From Nitrososphaerota archaeon (lineage in GTDB: Archaea > Thermoproteota > Nitrososphaeria > Nitrososphaerales > CADDZS01), in NCBI GenBank assembly GCA_027314685.1, contig DAHVAI010000184.1:1-6311 (forward strand): a DNA stretch of 6,311 nt. Reading direction: 5' to 3'. The notes beneath the pieces were generated by a model. The model made no database searches. It worked only from the letters and a program-made list of their open reading frames with translations, and had not been told where the DNA came from. Shown here one piece after another: positions 5,061-6,311 of this stretch. The position numbers and the translations under genes are program-made. Positions within the stretch are counted from its first letter, which is position 1; each line of letters opens with the position of its first letter.

Positions 5061-6236
5061 ATGCTTGATGTGTCGAGGAAAATCGGTGTACTTCTAGTCG
5101 GTATGAGTGGTTCTGTGGCAAACACCATAATATGCGGATGCCAAATGGCTAAGAGAGATAACTTACCTGTTTTTGGCATGTTCACAGAGTCGGAAGCATT
5201 TGCTCACACCAAGTTCGTTGACTGGCGAGAATTTAACTTTTCGGGATGGGATGTAGACCGTCGCTCTGCTTACGAGGTGGCAAATGCAGGTGATATTGTA
5301 CCCAGGCAATTTCTCACTGGCTCGAAGGATGAACTATCTGCACTTAGTCCACTGACTGGCGCACTTGCTGAATCTGATTACTACTACTCCAACAGCTATT
5401 CGAGGAGCACTCGAAATTTCACGCTCTCCGAACTTCTGGAAGGCTTGAATCAAGACATTTCAGAATTCAAAAAGTCTCAATCCCTTGATGCATGTTACAT
5501 CGTAAACGTAGCTTCACCTACTATGAAAGTAATCAGAGCACCTTCTGAAATTGGCAAAATAGAACTTCGAGGAATGATAGACTCAAACAGCAAGTTGATA
5601 AGTTCTGCCACTCTTTACGCTCTTGCAGCATTAGATACCGGCTGCGGATTCATAGATTTCACTTCATCTCAGACTCTGGAAATTGCCGGTTTGCATCAGA
5701 TCGCATTAGACAAAGGCGTTCAACTTGCGGGAAGAGACGGTGCTACTGGCGAAACGAGTCTGAAGATGATGCTTTCTGAATTCCTTCTCAAGAGAAACCT
5801 TCGCGTGACCGGCTGGTTCAGTACAAACATCCTTGGGAACAATGACGGTAAAGTCCTCAAGGATAACAGTTACGGTGATTTGAAATTTACAGACAAAAAG
5901 TCCATTGCTCCCGATATCCTGGGGTATTCAGATTTCGATAATATAGTAAACATCGAATACTACCGTCCTAGAGGTGATAACAAAGAAGCATGGAATGTGA
6001 TAGACTTCAAAGGTTGGCTTGGACTAGAGATGTCAATTAGGATAGATTGGCAAGGAAGGGATTCTATTCTTGCAGCACCACTGATCTTGGATCTTGTACG
6101 TCACATGGATTATTCGCGTGAGCATGGCGAGAAGGGATTACTATACCATCTTGGCGTCTATTTCAAACATCCTATTGGGTCAAAAGCTCGAGGTTTTTCT
6201 GAAGCATACAATTTGCTACTTGACCATTATAGGTAA
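5061..6236 (+). CDS. myo-Inositol-1-phosphate synthase (inositol-3-phosphate synthase) family protein
   Basis: The family converts D-glucose 6-phosphate to 1L-myo-inositol 1-phosphate using bound NAD. The 391-residue length fits the shorter prokaryotic forms rather than eukaryotic ones of over 500. Visible landmarks, numbered from the ATG, are a Rossmann glycine turn VGMSGSVAN (13-21), the family-typical SGWDVD (61-66), VNVASPT (148-154), FIDFTSS (197-203), GRDGATGETSLK (224-235, with K235 where a catalytic lysine lies), NILGNNDG (256-263), a lysine cluster at 279-280, a GD at 305-306, DSILAAPL (334-341) and FKHP (368-371, with K369 in place of the last conserved lysine). Active-site content therefore looks intact, although the glycine turn departs from the usual GxGGNxG form. 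ATG 5061 was chosen over the in-frame TTG at 5049; neither has a clear binding site. The gene ends in tandem stops TAA TAG. It is divergent from the methyltransferase operon and probably feeds it with a cyclitol phosphate (inference). Confidence 0.88.
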   Translation: MLDVSRKIGVLLVGMSGSVANTIICGCQMAKRDNLPVFGMFTESEAFAHTKFVDWREFNFSGWDVDRRSAYEVANAGDIVPRQFLTGSKDELSALSPLTGALAESDYYYSNSYSRSTRNFTLSELLEGLNQDISEFKKSQSLDACYIVNVASPTMKVIRAPSEIGKIELRGMIDSNSKLISSATLYALAALDTGCGFIDFTSSQTLEIAGLHQIALDKGVQLAGRDGATGETSLKMMLSEFLLKRNLRVTGWFSTNILGNNDGKVLKDNSYGDLKFTDKKSIAPDILGYSDFDNIVNIEYYRPRGDNKEAWNVIDFKGWLGLEMSIRIDWQGRDSILAAPLILDLVRHMDYSREHGEKGLLYHLGVYFKHPIGSKARGFSEAYNLLLDHYR

Positions 6237-6271
6237 TAGATGGTCTGTTTTCTCTAATGCAGACAAATTCC

Positions 6272-6306
6272 TATAATTGTTGACAGTGTACCAGATATGC
6301 TGTAAT
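6272..6306 (+). promoter_or_regulatory. Promoter-like motifs at the right edge
   Basis: A perfect TATAAT (6272-6277) is followed by a perfect TTGACA (6280-6285). After a 15-base spacer comes TGTAAT (6301-6306), directly preceded by TGC, an extended -10 pattern. Either could drive a rightward gene beyond the window. The 15-base spacer is short, and TATAAT lacks a good -35. The AT-rich context makes chance matches likely. Confidence 0.25.
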
Positions 6307-6311
6307 TTGCT

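Noticed and set aside
4949..5185. Minus-strand 78-codon frame spanning the divergent region
   Set aside because: It overlaps the starts of both the methyltransferase and the inositol-phosphate synthase in other frames, and its composition (many Arg and Ser) looks non-coding.
6243..6264. GTCTG/CAGAC inverted repeat after the inositol-phosphate synthase gene as a terminator
   Set aside because: Only 5 base pairs with a 12-base loop and no U run after it, so too weak to call.

Overview
The window is protein-coding DNA from a mid-GC prokaryote. Arginine codons are mixed (AGA, AGG and CGN all appear), starts include ATG, GTG and TTG, and some starts have purine-rich Shine-Dalgarno sites. Nothing here separates a bacterium from an archaeon. 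The multi-CxxC zinc protein and the inositol-phosphate synthase occur in both, and the bacterial-type promoter motifs at the right end are only suggestive. There is no rRNA, tRNA, transposase, CRISPR array or integrase.

Layout from left to right: (1) 1-236 is a non-coding or leader-like stretch with several small hairpins and a possible 20-codon leader peptide. (2) 237-701 (+) encodes a small protein made almost entirely of eight regularly spaced CxxC knuckles. (3) 702-901 is a convergent intergenic gap with a weak terminator candidate and a clean inverted repeat. (4) 902-4995 (-) is a tight four-gene operon. In transcription order it encodes a SAM-dependent methyltransferase with a long helical N-terminal region, a radical SAM enzyme with a C-terminal auxiliary-cluster domain, a membrane-anchored family-2 glycosyltransferase, and a histidine-phosphatase-superfamily enzyme. 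Neighbouring genes overlap by 4 to 20 bases, or have a 13-base gap if the alternative radical SAM start is used. (5) 4996-5060 is a short divergent control region. (6) 5061-6236 (+) encodes a myo-inositol-1-phosphate synthase (inositol-3-phosphate synthase) family protein. (7) 6237-6311 is intergenic, with promoter-like motifs running to the window edge.

Reading the genes together is inference. The synthase would turn glucose 6-phosphate into an inositol phosphate. The divergent operon supplies enzymes that could remove phosphate (histidine phosphatase), change a ring carbon by radical chemistry (radical SAM), attach a sugar (GT2) and methylate (methyltransferase). This looks like a small cyclitol, glycolipid or secondary-metabolite pathway rather than inositol housekeeping. 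I do not recognise it as a characterised cluster. The zinc-knuckle gene is convergent with the operon and is probably functionally separate.
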